64,000 nucleotides of DNA from Oligoflexia bacterium (GCA_903895855.1 CAITVN010000009.1:46455-110454); one strand, 5' to 3'. Shown: positions 36,929 through 46,511, counted from the stretch's first letter. The notes: generated by a model from the sequence alone, not told the origin. Made by a program: numbers and translations.

Positions 36929-37464
36929 GGTGACGAAATCTCTGCAAGAAGTTGGCGATACTTGAGTGCGACCTCGCGGTTGGTTGATGAAACGATCGGG
37001 CCGTCATATCCGATTTCAGCCCAATGATTTTGGTTTCGGTAGTACGCAAGAAAGCACAGGTCTTTGAATCCCAAATATAAGGGTCGAAGCAAAGGGTTGC
37101 CGACTTTGAGTCGCTGAATGGTTTGGGTGCGGGTAGTGACAGCGCAGTGACTAAAAGCTTTAAGAGAAATCAGGTAGAACATCGGGAGTGAATTGAGAAG
37201 AGCGAGACCGCCGACGGCTTCGTAGTACTGATGTTTGGGTAAGTCAGTAATCAGTTGACTCATCCACCGTGATGCCGAGTCGATTGCCTCGGGGTTGGTG
37301 TCACCCGTGAGAGTTGAATAAAGTCGCTTGAGTAAGTCGCCCCGAGCGTTGAACGCATTGACGGTCGAAAGGGTGAGCGAACTGGTAAGAGGGCCAGCCA
37401 CTGCCACGCCAACGCCGGCAAATCCAAAACTCATAAAACGTCGCCTAGTTATCTGAAGTTTCAT
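36925..37464 (-). CDS. Tat-exported gluconate-2-dehydrogenase subunit-3-like protein
   Basis: 179 residues. Twin-arginine signal TRRRFMSFGFAGVGVAVAGP, then a helical domain with LAYYRNQNHWAEIGYDGP near the end, the pattern of the small subunit that escorts GMC dehydrogenases to the periplasm. It overlaps the GMC gene by 4 bp and follows the PLP-enzyme gene after 7 bp. Confidence 0.75.
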   Translation of the reverse strand: MKLQITRRRFMSFGFAGVGVAVAGPLTSSLTLSTVNAFNARGDLLKRLYSTLTGDTNPEAIDSASRWMSQLITDLPKHQYYEAVGGLALLNSLPMFYLISLKAFSHCAVTTRTQTIQRLKVGNPLLRPLYLGFKDLCFLAYYRNQNHWAEIGYDGPIVSSTNREVALKYRQLLAEISSP

Positions 37465-37471
37465 ACCGTGA

Positions 37472-38782
37472 TTATTCAGATGCGCTGGGGTCTAAGTTTG
37501 TTTCAAGAGGTAATTCGCCGCTAAACAGCTGCCAAAACGATGAGGGAAGCTCTCTCCATTTTTCTGCAAAATTTTTCCAGGGATAGGGGTCAATGAAGTC
37601 ATTCAAATCATGAGAGTTGTAGGTCAGCCAGAAAAGGGTCGATGGGGGTCGAAGTTTTTTTTGATAAGAAGCAGAAAACTCATCGATAATAAACTGCATA
37701 GCTTTGCCACTGTAAGTGCGATCTAGGTGAATATTCTCTAAGCGATTCACCCGATCGATGGTTTCAAAAATGACAGGCTTTGCGGCACCGTAGCCGGGCG
37801 AGTAGTACTGGGTGACAAACGAAAATGCCTTCTCGCTGTCGTAATCACAATCGGGAATCGTCACTCGATCTGATTTTTCAACCTGATTACGAATAAAACG
37901 GTGAAGTTTTTTAGCTTCTTTGCGAGCTGATCGTTCATTAGAGAGTAGTGGCATGGCGATGCCAATGCCCACTATTTGAACTTTTTCAAAGACTCCAGCA
38001 ATGCAGCTGCCGACCAGTAACCCGGCTGCAGTGCCCATGGTGCCCACAGGTACCACTATGCGCTCAGGTAATTGTTCGAGGCCCACCTGTTGACTCAGTT
38101 CAAGAAAGGCATTGACGTAGCCCAATTCGCCTCGCTCTGAAGAGCCACCTGAGGGAATGTAGTAGAGATTGCCGCCTGAAAATTTTGCTTTGATGTAGTA
38201 CTTAGCAATGTCAAAGCCCATACCGACAAGGTGAGAGTGAAAGCGTAGGTTTGCGCCGAGTGTGTGCATGCTCAAGAGTTTTTGGCGAACATTTTCAGTT
38301 AGCGGCTGAGGCCCCAGAATCATCGTGGCCTTCAAACCGTTTTGCTTTGCTGCAACAGCAGTAGCCAGTGCGTGATTAGAACCCCACATTCCGGAAGTGA
38401 CGAGGGTGGTTGCACGATTTTGTTTTGCTTGGCCGATTAAGAATTCAAGTTTGCGAGCTTTATTGCCTCCCAGTTGATTTGACGACAGATCATCTCGTTT
38501 GATGGTGAGTCTACCCTGAAAAGGGTTTTCGGTTAGGCCAGCTTGACTAGCGATATCTTGCTCGAGTTTTGTGAGTCGTTCATGTGGGGTAAATTGTTCT
38601 AGAATGGGAAGTCTGGGAATGCGTTTTTCTAACGTCGGCAATCGTTTAAACAGCGGAATCGTGTCAGTCGTTGCCAAGTTCTGGGGTACCCCTGCGCTGT
38701 CAGCGGCCATACCTGCTGAAACCTGGCAAAAGAGGGCCGTGAAGAGCAATGTGTTTTTCGATCTTTTTGATGGGTTGAGCAT
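37472..38782 (-). CDS. PLP-dependent enzyme, ACC deaminase / D-cysteine desulfhydrase family, exported
   Basis: 436 residues. Signal peptide (LLFTALFCQVSAGMAA) is unusual for this family, which is normally cytoplasmic. PLP-binding GGNKARKLEF with K108, then SGMWGSNHALATAVAAKQNGLKATMILG, and phosphate-binding VGTMGTAAGLLVGS. It would act in the periplasm. It is the first gene of the operon with the Tat GMC oxidoreductase pair. Confidence 0.83.
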   Translation of the reverse strand: MLNPSKRSKNTLLFTALFCQVSAGMAADSAGVPQNLATTDTIPLFKRLPTLEKRIPRLPILEQFTPHERLTKLEQDIASQAGLTENPFQGRLTIKRDDLSSNQLGGNKARKLEFLIGQAKQNRATTLVTSGMWGSNHALATAVAAKQNGLKATMILGPQPLTENVRQKLLSMHTLGANLRFHSHLVGMGFDIAKYYIKAKFSGGNLYYIPSGGSSERGELGYVNAFLELSQQVGLEQLPERIVVPVGTMGTAAGLLVGSCIAGVFEKVQIVGIGIAMPLLSNERSARKEAKKLHRFIRNQVEKSDRVTIPDCDYDSEKAFSFVTQYYSPGYGAAKPVIFETIDRVNRLENIHLDRTYSGKAMQFIIDEFSASYQKKLRPPSTLFWLTYNSHDLNDFIDPYPWKNFAEKWRELPSSFWQLFSGELPLETNLDPSASE

Positions 38783-38842
38783 GCTCTAAAAGGATAACAA
38801 AAATGATTTGAGGTCAATCAAAGACTCGCCTACACTAAAGCC

Positions 38843-39940
38843 ATGATGCTTGCAAAACCCCAGTTTCAACCCTTTATTATTTTTGGTGGGCCTAGTAGTG
38901 AACGATTGGTGAGCGTTGCAACGGCTCAGAATTTGTCGCGTCTTTTGCCTGATGCCAGGTGTTGGTTTTGGCATCAACTGGGCGAAGTGTCAGAAGTGTC
39001 AAAAACAGAGTTGCAAGAGCACGCTAGGCCATTTGAATGCGAGTTTAAGCCAAAGCCCATTCAGGCTTGGAAAACTATTTCGTCGGCGTTAGATTCGATT
39101 GGGCAAACCACTGGGTCGGCTTCAGTTGCTGAGAGCCTGAAGCCAGTTTTTGTACTTGGCCTTCATGGAAAGGGCGGCGAAGACGGTGAATTGCAAAAAC
39201 TGTTTGAAGACCGGCATTTTGCTTTTACCGGTTCTGGGTCTCAGGCAAGTCGCATAGCGTTTAATAAGTCAGAGGCGAAAAAGAGTGTCTCGGCGCGGCA
39301 GGTTTTGACCCCGCCGGCTGAGGTGGTGATTGGAAGTCAGTTGACTGAGGCACGCCAGATTTTAGAAAAATTGCTCGTTCAGTATTCACGACTGGTGGTA
39401 AAACCTCAGTCTGATGGTTCGAGTCACGGATTGTGTTTTGTTGATCGCTCACAACCGGCAAGTTTGACTGAGACCTTAAAAGTGCTTGAAAAAATGCCAA
39501 CCGAAAAGTTTGTCGCAGAAGCCTTTATTTCTGGGGTTGAACTCACGGTGGGTGTTTACGATTCAGAAGCAGGTCTGCGGGCGTTGCCTCCGACTGAAGT
39601 TCGAATCGAAGCGGGGCGCCAATTTGATTATGAAGGCAAGTACCTGGGTAAAGGCACCGCAGAAATCACACCAGCCGAAGTGAGTGAGTCGGTGACGTTG
39701 ATGGCGCAAAAATTAGCACTCGCAGCTCACGAAGCTGTCGGTTGCATGGGCTATTCGCGCACTGACATGATCATTGAAAAATTGCCAAACGGTGATTATA
39801 GGCCGGTCTTTCTTGAAATCAATAACTTGCCAGGTATGACCAAAGCGTCACTCATTCCGCAGCAATTAGCAGTAGCTAAAATTTCGATGAGCGATTTCAT
39901 GCAAAGGCAGATTCAACTCGCTATTCTTCGATCGTCGTAA
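38843..39940 (+). CDS. ddl: D-alanine--D-alanine ligase
   Basis: 365 residues, ATP-grasp fold: GGPSSERLVSVATAQN at the N-terminus, LHGKGGEDGELQ, VVKPQSDGSSHG and FLEINNLPGMTKASLIPQQ. Joins two D-Ala for peptidoglycan. It stands alone here, outside a mur cluster. Its end overlaps the convergent lipoprotein gene by 20 bp. Confidence 0.88.
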   Translation: MMLAKPQFQPFIIFGGPSSERLVSVATAQNLSRLLPDARCWFWHQLGEVSEVSKTELQEHARPFECEFKPKPIQAWKTISSALDSIGQTTGSASVAESLKPVFVLGLHGKGGEDGELQKLFEDRHFAFTGSGSQASRIAFNKSEAKKSVSARQVLTPPAEVVIGSQLTEARQILEKLLVQYSRLVVKPQSDGSSHGLCFVDRSQPASLTETLKVLEKMPTEKFVAEAFISGVELTVGVYDSEAGLRALPPTEVRIEAGRQFDYEGKYLGKGTAEITPAEVSESVTLMAQKLALAAHEAVGCMGYSRTDMIIEKLPNGDYRPVFLEINNLPGMTKASLIPQQLAVAKISMSDFMQRQIQLAILRSS

Positions 39941-41504
39941 AGCTTGGCGCTAGTAAGGTTGCGATTGTCCATCCATCAACTCCGACTCCAGCTGCGTAAG
40001 CAACGAGGTCGTTCGTCACAGTTGCGTGGTCAGCAGCGCCATCGGTTGTCCAGCTGGCTATTAAACCGAAACGAAAATTAGTGCCGGTCGTGTAGTCACA
40101 GGTATTGGTTGGAGCAAAAGTGATGTTATTTTTTGAGCTGCTAGACGTCGGAGCGAAATGCCCAGCAGTTGCTCGGCGAAATTCTTGTGATTGAACTTTT
40201 CCGGCAGAATCGAAAGTGGTTTCGTCGCTATTGCACTGTTTGCCAGGGCCAGCCCAATTGCAGCACATTCCGCCGATATCAGTGAGGGTGCCGGTGGCGC
40301 TTCCGAATTTAGGGCCGAAGCCGAAGTAAGCAATGCCTTCGTCAGAGTTAGAGCCGGTCTGAACTTTTACGTGCAGCACTCGAGCTTTCTTGTCTGCGGG
40401 GTTGTCTTGCCAAGTGGCCTTTACGGTTCCAAGGCCAGCCGTTGAATCGACATTTGCTAGAAAATATTTTGCTTTCGAATAGCCGGTTCCTAGGGTGCCC
40501 GCTTTGAAAGCATCGAATTTGTAGTTACCATCATCATCAAAGAGGCCACTCGCATCTGAAGGGCTAACGCCCGATTTCATTTCGAGTAAAAATTGCGTGG
40601 CGAGTTGTTGGTAGGTGACTGAAAAACCTAACCTCGAATCGGCGGTTCCTTCTTGACCAGAAGAGGTGTCAATATACCCGTAAACTCTTCCTTGAAAATC
40701 GCCGGTCAATTGACTAGGTGAGTGTCGTATGGTGTAGCTGAAGGCATAGTCGCCGATGGTTCCTTCTAATTCACTTCGGTAAATGGGATTTGATCCAAAG
40801 TTAGTGCCTTCGCGGCTGAGAGACGCTTTCGTTAAAGTCACTCCTGCTGAACTGGCCCCTGACTTGATGGCATCCAAAATGTCAGTGGCCTTGGCGCCTT
40901 GTTCTGGCACTGCGACACCAGTAACTGCGGCGCCACATGCCAGAGCGGCACCCAGTTTCAAGCCAGTGTCTGAGATGGTCGCCATGTCTTCGATGAGTGT
41001 GTTTAGTTTTCTGGCAGCACACGATTCAGAGGTTGAGGTATTGGTTGCGACCCACAGGCCCAGGTCACCGGCATTCAGGCAAGTTGAGTTGGCTGGGCAA
41101 TCAGACGGAGGGCTAGCGTTGCTCCATACTGGATTGGTCTCGGTAGGGTGAGTAGAGAAGACGAGTACCGGGCCGAAGCAATCGTCACTGGGTACAAAGG
41201 GTTCGTAGGTGATTCCTTTGAAGCAGTCTTGAACGCTTTGGCTGGTGAGAATGGTTTCTAATGCGGCTTTTTTATCGGCAAAATTTTTAATCGTCTCGCT
41301 TGATTTTGTAGGATTAGTGGGCGCTGCGAGCGCGATGACCGGAACGATGTTGGTGATGCCTGAGGGAATGCTGACTCCGCCTTTTCCGCCGCATCCCAAT
41401 GAGATGACTGCAGAGGTTGCCATAAAAACTAGTGCAAATAGCATAGGGCTATTTGACGTCACACGCCTGTTTGCTTGCCTTGGTTGAACTTTCATAAAAA
41501 CCAC
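39921..41504 (-). CDS. Lipoprotein of unknown function
   Basis: 527 residues. Lipobox near ISLGCGGK (Cys about 38) after a hydrophobic stretch. The mature protein has several Cys pairs and Asn/Thr-rich beta regions; no domain recognised. Probably outer-membrane anchored. Possible starts lie within the first few codons (MVFMK). Confidence 0.6.
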   Translation of the reverse strand: MVFMKVQPRQANRRVTSNSPMLFALVFMATSAVISLGCGGKGGVSIPSGITNIVPVIALAAPTNPTKSSETIKNFADKKAALETILTSQSVQDCFKGITYEPFVPSDDCFGPVLVFSTHPTETNPVWSNASPPSDCPANSTCLNAGDLGLWVATNTSTSESCAARKLNTLIEDMATISDTGLKLGAALACGAAVTGVAVPEQGAKATDILDAIKSGASSAGVTLTKASLSREGTNFGSNPIYRSELEGTIGDYAFSYTIRHSPSQLTGDFQGRVYGYIDTSSGQEGTADSRLGFSVTYQQLATQFLLEMKSGVSPSDASGLFDDDGNYKFDAFKAGTLGTGYSKAKYFLANVDSTAGLGTVKATWQDNPADKKARVLHVKVQTGSNSDEGIAYFGFGPKFGSATGTLTDIGGMCCNWAGPGKQCNSDETTFDSAGKVQSQEFRRATAGHFAPTSSSSKNNITFAPTNTCDYTTGTNFRFGLIASWTTDGAADHATVTNDLVAYAAGVGVDGWTIATLLAPSFTTIEE

Positions 41505-41623
41505 TTCCCTCTTTCACTAAGTATGACTGTTTTTTTAAGTGTCTGACAAGAGTAGCGAAAAAAACATGTGTCGCCAATGACACTCGTTGAATTTGTGAAG
41601 ATTTTCTGAGACTTCTAGCCAAT

Positions 41624-42145
41624 ATGTTGACAATAAAGAAAGTTAATTTTTCGGTGGTCGAATTACTTGCGGCAATAGTTTTGGTGGGTTTGCAGTCGGC
41701 GGCTCACGCCAGACAAGTTGAGGTGCCTAAAGTGCAATTTTTGAATTTTCGAGTTCAACAGCTTTCGGTTTTTCAATCAACCGGAAGTTCATACAGTGGC
41801 GTGGTGACTTGGAATCCCAGGGCTGAAGTTTTTGATCGATTTTCGGCTGGATTGAGCCTCGGATCATCTGTGCTCAAAGGTAGCCTATCGACTTTCTTTG
41901 CCCTTGAGTACTCGGCTGTTGCTACTTATCAATTGTCGCCAGTGATGAGTGCTGATTTGGGTCTCGGAGCCCAAACCTGGGTTAATAATGGCGGCACTCA
42001 CTTCTTGGTGGGGCCTTCGATTTCTTATCATTTTGACGACCGACCGGTTGTGTTCATCGATCGGGTAGTTGCCGGTTACTCTGCGTTGCTGATCTCGACG
42101 CGTTTGACTCACGAAGTGCGAATTGGATTGGGCGTTTCGTTTTAG
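41624..42145 (+). CDS. Outer-membrane beta-barrel-like protein, paralog of 2522-3124
   Basis: 173 residues. Signal peptide to about residue 29 (SAAHA). Eight or so amphipathic strands ending RIGLGVSF. It shares FFALEYSAVATY and the DRVVAGYSALLISTRLTHEV block with the earlier paralog's AIEYGAFASY and DAVFVSYEVLFFSNTAHEI. Confidence 0.6.
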   Translation: MLTIKKVNFSVVELLAAIVLVGLQSAAHARQVEVPKVQFLNFRVQQLSVFQSTGSSYSGVVTWNPRAEVFDRFSAGLSLGSSVLKGSLSTFFALEYSAVATYQLSPVMSADLGLGAQTWVNNGGTHFLVGPSISYHFDDRPVVFIDRVVAGYSALLISTRLTHEVRIGLGVSF

Positions 42146-42295
42146 TTAGCCAGAATTGGTATAACCCGCACACTAGAGTGCGTTGAGATGAGTGCGGTTG
42201 TAATTTTCTATGAAGTCAGCGGTTGCCGACCGTTTGCTGTCATGCGGTGTAAAAGGCCTATAGCTTTAGTTTGCCCAACCAGTATTCTCGAATCT

Positions 42296-42650
42296 ATGGC
42301 ATTTATCGGGCGAGCACATGAAGTGCATCTCATTCAACAGGCTCTGGCGAACAAAAAATATGGCCAGCTGATCAGGCCTTCACAGTCTGATTGAGAATTT
42401 AGTGCGAGCTGATTTTGTTCAAGTCTATCAACCCACACAAATGGGGAAAACTAGCCTAAGAACGAAGAAATATAAGCTCACCGACCCTTTTTTGCTTTTC
42501 TATTTTTGGTACATCAAACGAAATAAAAAAATGATCGCAGTTAATCGGTCTGAAAATCTTTTTCGTTCGATAACTGGCAAAAATTTAAATCAATATTTTG
42601 GGCTAGGATATTTTAACCAGATATTAAAGCTTGAAGATCTATTGTAGTGA
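42296..42650 (+). pseudogene. Decayed ATPase of the archaeal-type ATPase/DUF234 family
   Basis: The ATG at 42296 opens FIGRAHEVHLIQQALANKKYGQLI, the typical N-terminus (GRxxE...L) of these ATPases, then a stop at 42394. A second frame (42402-42647) carries a Walker A-like MGKTSL and jumps straight to YKLTDPFLLFYFWYIKRNK, the C-terminal domain. The middle of the AAA domain is missing. It shares no obvious start palindrome with the DUF4143 loci. Confidence 0.7.
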
Positions 42651-42750
42651 CTCAACCAAGACGATAACTGCACTTTCGGCGCCATAAGCGCAACAGTTGG
42701 CTCTGCATTGGGACGGGGTAATCGCGGGAGCCCTTCAAGCCCTATTTGTA

Positions 42751-42804
42751 ATAGTTTTTTATATTGAACTATTTTAGCATATTTAGTACGATATAAAAAA
42801 CTAT
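42751..42804. repeat. 14-bp perfect inverted repeat overlapping an ATPase start codon
   Basis: ATAGTTTTTTATAT (42751-42764) and its exact complement (42791-42804) flank a 26-nt loop; the right arm contains the first two bases of the ATG at 42803. Too AT-rich for a terminator and no T-run after it. Confidence 0.85.
42764..42792 (+). promoter_or_regulatory. Candidate promoter inside the inverted-repeat loop
   Basis: TTGAAC (42764-42769), 17 bp, TACGAT (42787-42792). It lies almost wholly between the two arms, so palindrome binding would compete with RNA polymerase. By eye. Confidence 0.4.
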
Positions 42805-44116
42805 GATTTCAACGGACCTGCTCGAAACAGTTTTAGCCGATCAGCACGATGAACATTTGGCGATTATCAATGATAAAGGGCTGATCAAACGGACAGCCGC
42901 CATTCGGATTGAACGTGAAATTCGAAATCTCCGGTCGCCGATGGCAAAAATAATTACCGGCCTTCGCCGTTGTGGGAAGTCGACCCTTTGTCATCAGCTC
43001 TTGGCCGATAAAAAACCTGTGTATGTCAATTTTGACGATGACCGGCTTTTTGGTTTTAAAGCCAGTTCGTTTCAAGACCTTTTTGAAGTGATCCTCAAAA
43101 CCCGCCCCAATTCTCAAGTCTATTTTTTTGATGAAATTCAAAATGTTGAGGGATGGGAGCTTTTCGTCAATCGCCTTTTGCGAAAGAAAATTGACATTTG
43201 GATCACCGGTAGCAACTCAAACCTACTTTCTCGTGAGCTGGCAACCCACCTCACTGGGCGAGCTCTATCGTACACCGTTTACCCCTTCTCGTTTTCAGAG
43301 GTGCTTCGTCTTGAGGGGGCTGACGAAGAGGACGGAGCAAAAGGTGGCAGGGGTCTAGGTCAGTCATCTAAAATACGGGCCAAACGTCAGGCCCAACTCG
43401 AGGGTTATTTAAAGACGGGGGGGTTGCCAGAAGTTCTCAGGGGGGCGCCCGCTCGTACCTATCACCAAGCCCTTTTTAATCAAATTCTGACAAAAGATGT
43501 TGCGGGACGACACCCTATTCGCAAGCAAAATGAATTGAAGCTTTTTGCGCTGCAAGTGCTAGACAGATTTTCGACGACAATCGGTTATCAGGCCCTGGCT
43601 AATGCGATTCCCGGAATGAGTACGGGAACTGCGAAGAAGTATCTCGGTTTTCTGGAAGAGTGTTACTTAGCGTTTGAGTTGAATCCCTATCGCCTCAAGC
43701 TCAAGCAACGCGAGAAAGCTCCGAGGAAGGTCTATGGTATTGATCTCGGTTTGCTTCAATCGCTGACTCTAAAACCCACTCCGGATCGTGGCCTTTTTTT
43801 AGAAAACTTAGTGTTCTTAGAGTTGCGCGCCAGGGAGGTCGATTTTCGAACCTGGAAAGAAGATTCATTTGAAATTGATTTTGTTGAATTTGAGGGCCGC
43901 GCTCCCACAAAATTGATTCAAGTGTGTTGGGATCTCAATCATCCCGACACCAGGGCGCGCGAGGTGAAGGCCATTCAAAGCGCACGAGAGTCGGTGAAAC
44001 ACGAGATTCCTGCACAGATCATTACTTGGGGTAACCGCGACGAGTGGGACCTCGCTAAAAGTCGAATTAAAGTTCTTTCTGCGGCTGAGTGGCTTTTGCA
44101 AGCCGAAGACTTGTGA
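42803..44116 (+). CDS. AAA ATPase with DUF4143 domain, second subfamily
   Basis: 437 residues. Walker A GLRRCGKST (53-61), Walker B VYFFDE (106-111), sensor WITGSNSNLLS. A winged-helix-like part (GYQALANAIPGMSTGTAKKYLGFLEECYL) precedes a C-terminal PD-(D/E)xK-like pattern (FEIDFVEF and TKLIQVCWDL). A 35-residue Gly/Lys-rich insertion lies near 172-205. The start codon is inside an inverted repeat arm and has no Shine-Dalgarno. Function of the family is not established. It is convergent with the phosphoesterase, overlapping by 50 bp. Confidence 0.85.
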   Translation: MISTDLLETVLADQHDEHLAIINDKGLIKRTAAIRIEREIRNLRSPMAKIITGLRRCGKSTLCHQLLADKKPVYVNFDDDRLFGFKASSFQDLFEVILKTRPNSQVYFFDEIQNVEGWELFVNRLLRKKIDIWITGSNSNLLSRELATHLTGRALSYTVYPFSFSEVLRLEGADEEDGAKGGRGLGQSSKIRAKRQAQLEGYLKTGGLPEVLRGAPARTYHQALFNQILTKDVAGRHPIRKQNELKLFALQVLDRFSTTIGYQALANAIPGMSTGTAKKYLGFLEECYLAFELNPYRLKLKQREKAPRKVYGIDLGLLQSLTLKPTPDRGLFLENLVFLELRAREVDFRTWKEDSFEIDFVEFEGRAPTKLIQVCWDLNHPDTRAREVKAIQSARESVKHEIPAQIITWGNRDEWDLAKSRIKVLSAAEWLLQAEDL

Positions 44117-45266
44117 CTTCAGCCGGTATCAGGAATCGCATGGGTGGGCCCCAGTAACCGGTGCCTGGGCTCACATAAAGCCATAGGTTTTCGTGGCGGT
44201 TTAGGCCTCTGTAATAACGAAACGGAATCGAAACAAAAAGGTTCCAAGGAAAAAACTGACCCGCATGGGTGTGACCCGAGAGTTGCAACGAAACCCCGAG
44301 ACTGTTGGCCACGTCATAGTGCCTCGGTTGATGGGCGAGTAGAATTTTAAATCCCTCTTTTGGACACCCTTCAAAAGCTTGCGTGACGTTGGGTTCGTGT
44401 TCTTTCTTTATTCTGGCGGCAGAGGAATCAGTGATTCCCCCAATAATTAAATTCTGGCCGTTGATATCAATGACAGCGTGCTCATTGAGTAAAATTTTGA
44501 ATGGCGTGTTCGCCTTCAAGAAACCCAGCCATTCGTCGACTCCCCAATAATATTCATGGTTGCCCGTAATGTAGTAGATACCGTAGCGTGCGCGCAAGCG
44601 GTTGAGTCTCAGTACCAGATCGCCGATTTGTTCAGTCGTGCCATCGAGTAGATCGCCAGTGATCACTACCAAGTCAGGAGTTTCAGTGTTGGCCAAATCA
44701 ATCACTCGGTCAATGTACGATTCGCGTATAGTCGGACCAATGTGAAGGTCTGAAATTTGAACAATTTTCAAATCACTGAGTTGAGCCGGAAGATCAGCAA
44801 TCGGTATCGCAACTCGCTTGAGACCAGGGCCGCTAATGGCCTGGTAGGTGCCCACACTCGTTGAAAGAAAAGAGAAGGCGCTTAATGTAAAAAAAGAACG
44901 TCGCTCAATTTGCATCGAAACCGGGGGTTTCTTGGTAAAAAATCGCTTTTGAAGTCGATTCCAGGTTTTGAAAATGAGTACCGGAAAAAAATGGTAGATA
45001 AAAAAACAAGCAAAAAGCCCAAGAGTTGAGTAGGCGAACCACTGTGCTGCAAAAACTGAAATGGGCGGTGACGGCCAGGTTCGGTAAAGAGCGGGTGCCG
45101 TCAGTTGCACAGCAAGGAAAAGAAAAACCATCAGCCAAATGGCCGCGCGATATTTCTTAGTTGAAGGAAAATGCTTAAATGTCAATTGAGCGAGAAAGCT
45201 TGCCCCTAAGAAAAGTAAGGTAGTCAGGGCAATGACAAAAAAGGAAATCGAAAAGGCGGGCTTCAT
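44067..45266 (-). CDS. Membrane-anchored metallophosphoesterase (YkuE/YaeI-like)
   Basis: 399 residues. Four membrane helices (to about 130), then the calcineurin-like domain with QISDLHIGP, VITGDLLD, GNHEYY, LLAHQPRHYD and SGHTHAGQF, which bind two metals. Periplasmic or membrane-side phosphodiesterase, perhaps on lipid intermediates (inference). Overlaps the ATPase gene end by 50 bp. Confidence 0.85.
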   Translation of the reverse strand: MKPAFSISFFVIALTTLLFLGASFLAQLTFKHFPSTKKYRAAIWLMVFLFLAVQLTAPALYRTWPSPPISVFAAQWFAYSTLGLFACFFIYHFFPVLIFKTWNRLQKRFFTKKPPVSMQIERRSFFTLSAFSFLSTSVGTYQAISGPGLKRVAIPIADLPAQLSDLKIVQISDLHIGPTIRESYIDRVIDLANTETPDLVVITGDLLDGTTEQIGDLVLRLNRLRARYGIYYITGNHEYYWGVDEWLGFLKANTPFKILLNEHAVIDINGQNLIIGGITDSSAARIKKEHEPNVTQAFEGCPKEGFKILLAHQPRHYDVANSLGVSLQLSGHTHAGQFFPWNLFVSIPFRYYRGLNRHENLWLYVSPGTGYWGPPMRFLIPAEVTSLRLAKATQPQKEL

Positions 45267-45286
45267 TTAATTAGTGCGATTTTCTG

Positions 45287-46495
45287 TTAAGGCAATTTTC
45301 TATAAATCGCGATCGCCCGATTGATAGCGTTTCTGTTTGGTTTTACGCGCACCGAGATGTGACCAATGATTTGCCCACCAGCACCCAGACAAGGAAAGGC
45401 GGTCGCCTTTACCCAATAGTACTTACCTGATTTAGAGCGATTTTTGACATAACCTTGCCAGAGTTGTTTCGAGTTCAAAGTGTCCCAAAGTTGGCCGAAA
45501 GCGGCCTTTGGCATGTCTGGGTGGCGAACGATGTTGTGTGGTTTTCCGATAATTTCGCTGGGTTCATATTCGGCATATCGGCAGAAAGTCTTGCTGGCGA
45601 AAGTCACGATGCCTTTAGGGTCGGTGATTGAGATAATGACATCATTGTCGTCGATCATGATTTCTTCTTCATTCTTCGTGAAGCGATCTGGAGCATTGAA
45701 AGGGCTCTGTGCCGCAATTGGCTCAAGCACATCAAGTGGATCATCTTTCGATTCGAACACTCCTTGAAACCTGAGGAGCCCTAGTAAGTTTTCGAAAGTG
45801 GTGCCGATCACCTGAATTTCGTTGGCTTGAATTTCTGAAACCTTCATTGATTGATCAACTGAATGGAGATTTCGGGTTGTCGATTGAACCGACTGCTTCG
45901 CAATTTGACTGTTTCGCTGAATCTCGAACGCTGCTTCTTTTGAATTAAGCGACGACTTCATGCTGTCGTCCATCAGGGTACGGGCATCACGAAGGGCTGA
46001 AGAAAGATCGACTAAAGATTCTTGTAACCTTTGAATGGTTTTCTGAATTTCGGTATTTGCTTTTTGAGTGGTTCGCGAAAGTTCTTTGACTTCGTTAGCG
46101 ACCACAGCAAAACTTCGCCCTGCCTCACCTGCGCGAGCTGCCTCGATGGTCGCGTTTAGGGCGAGCAGATTGGTTTGGGCCGAAACCGAATCAATGGTCC
46201 TGAGAAGTTTTCTGATGCTTTGAAAATCTTGCTCTAAAACCCCCATTTTAATGGTGGTTTCAGAAACCTGTTTGGCTGAATTCTCACTCTTTTGTGCACT
46301 TTCGGTGACGGCCTCTGAAACCTTGCCGACTGACTGTTCGATGAGATCGATGGTTTCAGTCATCTGGTGAAAATTTAAGAGGATGTTTGCAATCGTAGAA
46401 TTCTGAAACGATAACCCCTCTTGGGTTTCGATTATGACTTTTTTGAGCTCTTTGCCAGAGCTGCCAATGAGTTCCCAGCGAATTTGATCGATCAT
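45287..46495 (-). CDS. Soluble chemoreceptor with C-terminal Aer-type PAS domain
   Basis: 402 residues, no membrane helix. The methyl-accepting signalling region comes first ([29 protein letters not shown] at about 115-143), and an Aer-like PAS domain follows at about 283-390 with [14 protein letters not shown], the FAD/redox-sensor motif. This is the reverse of the usual PAS-then-MCP order. A 14-bp palindrome lies 2 bp before the ATG. Likely senses redox or energy state. Confidence 0.85.
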   Translation of the reverse strand: MIDQIRWELIGSSGKELKKVIIETQEGLSFQNSTIANILLNFHQMTETIDLIEQSVGKVSEAVTESAQKSENSAKQVSETTIKMGVLEQDFQSIRKLLRTIDSVSAQTNLLALNATIEAARAGEAGRSFAVVANEVKELSRTTQKANTEIQKTIQRLQESLVDLSSALRDARTLMDDSMKSSLNSKEAAFEIQRNSQIAKQSVQSTTRNLHSVDQSMKVSEIQANEIQVIGTTFENLLGLLRFQGVFESKDDPLDVLEPIAAQSPFNAPDRFTKNEEEIMIDDNDVIISITDPKGIVTFASKTFCRYAEYEPSEIIGKPHNIVRHPDMPKAAFGQLWDTLNSKQLWQGYVKNRSKSGKYYWVKATAFPCLGAGGQIIGHISVRVKPNRNAINRAIAIYRKLP

Positions 46496-46497
46496 AG

Positions 46498-46511
46498 TTA
46501 TTCTAGAATAA
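46498..46511. promoter_or_regulatory. 14-bp perfect palindrome before a chemoreceptor start
   Basis: TTATTCTAGAATAA reads the same on both strands and ends 2 bp upstream of the ATG. Operator-like. Confidence 0.4.

Noticed and set aside
42160..42180. Terminator after the barrel gene at 42145
   Set aside because: Five-pair stem without a T-run.
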